From positions 62,001 through 126,000 of the forward strand of contig NZ_QUHV01000005.1 of NCBI RefSeq assembly GCF_003479805.1: a DNA stretch of 64,000 nucleotides. Reading direction: 5' to 3'. The position numbers and the translations under genes were made by a program. Source of the DNA: Collinsella sp. AF08-23. GTDB lineage: Bacteria > Actinomycetota > Coriobacteriia > Coriobacteriales > Coriobacteriaceae. This document shows, piece after piece, positions 63,814 to 64,000 of the stretch. Position 1 is the stretch's first letter. Each line of letters opens with the position of its first letter. The notes below the pieces were generated by a model. It saw nothing but the letters and a program-made list of their open reading frames with translations, searched no databases and was not told the origin of the DNA.

Positions 63814-64000
63814 ACCTATTTCTTGAACGGGAAGCCGAAGGCGTCGAGAAGGGCCTTGGCCTCTTCGTCGGTCTTCGCGGTGGTGACGATGGTGATGTCC
63901 ATACCACGGGTGTGGTCGACGGAATCGAAGTCAACCTCGGGGAAGATGAGCTGCTCGGTGACGCCCATCGAGAAGTTGCCACGGCCGTCGAAGGACTTGG
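63814..64000 (-). CDS. rplE: Ribosomal protein uL5, C-terminal part (cut by window edge)
   Basis: The last 62 codons are visible. The end reads [20 protein letters not shown], then [20 protein letters not shown] and [11 protein letters not shown], the known C-terminus of uL5. Binds 5S rRNA and the P-site tRNA. The start is outside the window. Confidence 0.97.

Overview
The window is about 64 kb of chromosomal core sequence from a high-GC, fermentative actinobacterium. My best guess is a gut Coriobacteriia of the Collinsella type. The reasons are the high-GC codon use, the order spc operon, adk, map, infA, alpha operon, ECF cassette, truA, a phosphate acetyltransferase/acetate kinase pair for acetate fermentation, a rubredoxin/flavin reductase pair typical of anaerobes, and a short-chain dehydrogenase that looks like a bile-acid 12-alpha-hydroxysteroid dehydrogenase. 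The genus is an inference. I see no transposase, integrase, phage gene, CRISPR array, rRNA or tRNA.

Layout. 0.3-3.4 kb: amino-acid ABC importer. 3.7-7.7 kb: HAD phosphatase and DNA polymerase I. 7.9-10.2 kb: UDP-galactopyranose mutase and a glycosyltransferase. 10.4-13.2 kb: pta, a universal stress protein and a convergent ackA. 13.4-18.7 kb: HIT protein, exonuclease VII (xseB, xseA), membrane zinc peptidase, tgt and an unknown gene. 19.4-25.7 kb: SDR, coiled-coil membrane protein, FKBP, ATPase, uracil permease and a zinc protease-like protein. 25.8-30.6 kb: rubredoxin, flavin reductase, smpB, a TPR protein and rnr. 30.9-38.1 kb: secA-prfB-yitT-like-ftsE-ftsX. 38.4-50.8 kb: rpmE, citrate synthase, ACT protein, HAD, adenine deaminase, tyrS, U32 peptidase-like protein, class A PBP and argR. 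50.9-64 kb: truA, a fused ECF module, and the alpha and spc ribosomal operons, ending inside rplE at the window edge.

Most genes are on the minus strand. Translation, protein export, tRNA and rRNA modification and ribosome rescue (smpB, rnr) dominate.

The most unusual feature is a set of large intergenic palindromes of about 85-150 nt. One family (1-65, 131-214, 242-271, 13731-13847, 54161-54288, 57861-57992, 58004-58120) has a conserved two-sided internal loop between an outer stem whose sequence differs at every locus and a tip stem that changes with compensating substitutions. A second family with the same architecture but a different conserved loop is at 7745-7837 and 30794-30891. They are not ordinary terminators. 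A second notable point is release factor 2, which carries Ser-Pro-Thr where RF2 proteins carry Ser-Pro-Phe. By my reading the 62 genes here end 29 times in TAG, 28 in TAA and only 5 in TGA, odd for a GC-rich genome. Other oddities are a single-chain EcfA-EcfA-EcfT protein, FtsE with about 155 extra N-terminal residues, long Ala/Glu tails on ribosomal proteins bL31 and bL17, a split high-molecular-weight-rubredoxin pair behind an operator-like palindrome, and a 31-residue membrane peptide coupled to argR.
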